Source: Paragorgia papillata
Taxonomy: Eukaryota; Cnidaria; Anthozoa; Scleralcyonacea; Coralliidae
Assembly (NCBI GenBank): GCA_035771165.1
Contig: JAWNZC010000368.1
Span: forward strand, 2,477,501 to 2,541,500
Length of the DNA: 64,000 nt
Reading direction: 5' to 3'
The notes below the pieces were generated by a model. The model ran no database searches. It was given only the letters and a program-made list of their open reading frames with translations, and was not told where the DNA came from. Positions 63,546 through 64,000 of the stretch are shown piece after piece; position 1 is the stretch's first letter, and each line of letters begins with the position of its first letter. The position numbers and the translations under genes were made by a program.

Positions 63546-63789
63546 CGTGAAGATGAATGGTTCCAATTTTGAAAATAAGACGCTTTCTTGTCTTTTGCGG
63601 CTGTCATTACCACCAGAAATGGGTGAGATGGCACAAACTTTCATGTCGGAAATATGATGGTTGACACTCTTAAAATGTCAGGCGACAGGCCTGGCAACAT
63701 CATTGTTCCTCACTGAACGAAGATGTTCAGAAAACCTGTCAGATAAACGTCTGCCAAGTTCCATTTTCACCCCAGTTTTTTATGATTAC
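63546..63789. other. Intergenic or intronic, nothing recognised
   Basis: No supportable ORF, repeat or inverted ends. It could be within an intron of gene 2, whose 3' part lies outside the window. Confidence 0.45.
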
Positions 63790-64000
63790 ATTTGAGAGAA
63801 CACTTAAAATGACAACGTAACATCTTTCGTAGAATTTCGTTTCCTTGTTTCATTCTTGAGATATTCAGGTTTGTCTGATATGCAAATGTCATACTTATGA
63901 CATCACACTGCATAATGACTTTTTAGAAAAGTATGATTTTCTTTGAGAGTGCTTATCGAAAGTACTTAATAAAAATTTGCACTTGCATGTATGTAGCTAT
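63790..64000. mobile_element. MITE family A, copy 3, truncated by the window end
   Basis: GACAACGTAACATCTTTCGT, TTCGTTTCCTTGTTTCATTC and TTGAGATATTCAGGTTTGTC follow the left arm of the copies at 44160 and 59013 in order. Only the left half is within the window. Confidence 0.75.

Overview
The window looks like nuclear DNA of an early-branching animal, most likely an anthozoan cnidarian such as a stony coral (inference). Reasons: small exons in long introns with GT-AG junctions, ankyrin-ROC-COR proteins of the kind expanded in Cnidaria, very dense nested DNA transposons and MITEs, a DIRS-type YR retrotransposon and a Ty3/gypsy element. I see no bacterial gene organisation. Many apparent long ORFs are microsatellites, hairpin arms or transposon remnants.

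Two host genes are supported, both on the plus strand and both running past what I can assemble. Gene 1 (about 1.56-41.2 kb) is built from eight or nine exons: ankyrin repeats (1558-2171, 15736-15801), a helical linker (19104-19265), one 2.1-kb exon carrying a Roc GTPase, COR domain and cysteine-rich tail (31490-33571), two related short linker exons that are tandem duplicates (37098-37160, 38699-38770), a trypsin-like domain with no visible catalytic His or Ser (39894-40511) and a short charged exon (41144-41197). Every junction is phase 1, so each internal exon is a symmetric cassette. The domain order resembles innate-immune or cell-death signalling ATPases/GTPases that carry a protease-like effector module; here that module appears to be a pseudo-enzyme. 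Gene 2 (57.77-61.38 kb and beyond) begins with a signal-peptide exon followed by two exons of a YWTD/LDLR-B-like beta-propeller, so it encodes a secreted protein or a receptor ectodomain.

The gene 1 introns hold most of the mobile DNA. Intron 2 (2172-15735) holds a complete but dead gypsy element (3122-9275, 5-bp TSD) with a hAT-like element nested in its pol region; a second hAT element (9432-12268) whose BED-finger transposase is split by a Mutator-like foldback; and a 2-kb foldback with polypyrimidine/polypurine arms (13626-15631). Intron 4 (19266-31489) holds a 6.1-kb DIRS-like element (20852-26973) with long inverted repeats and an unexpected 9-bp flanking duplication, copies of one dispersed repeat, and a 5'-truncated LINE flanked by about 278-bp direct repeats.

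Between the genes (41.2-57.7 kb) lie minisatellites, Tc1/mariner, hAT, Harbinger, Kolobok and other MITEs, an array of tRNA-like sequences, and many copies of a short hairpin core (TCTGGC-n4-GCCAGA type) that recurs in differing terminal contexts. The 59-63 kb region contains nested MITEs in and after the second intron of gene 2.
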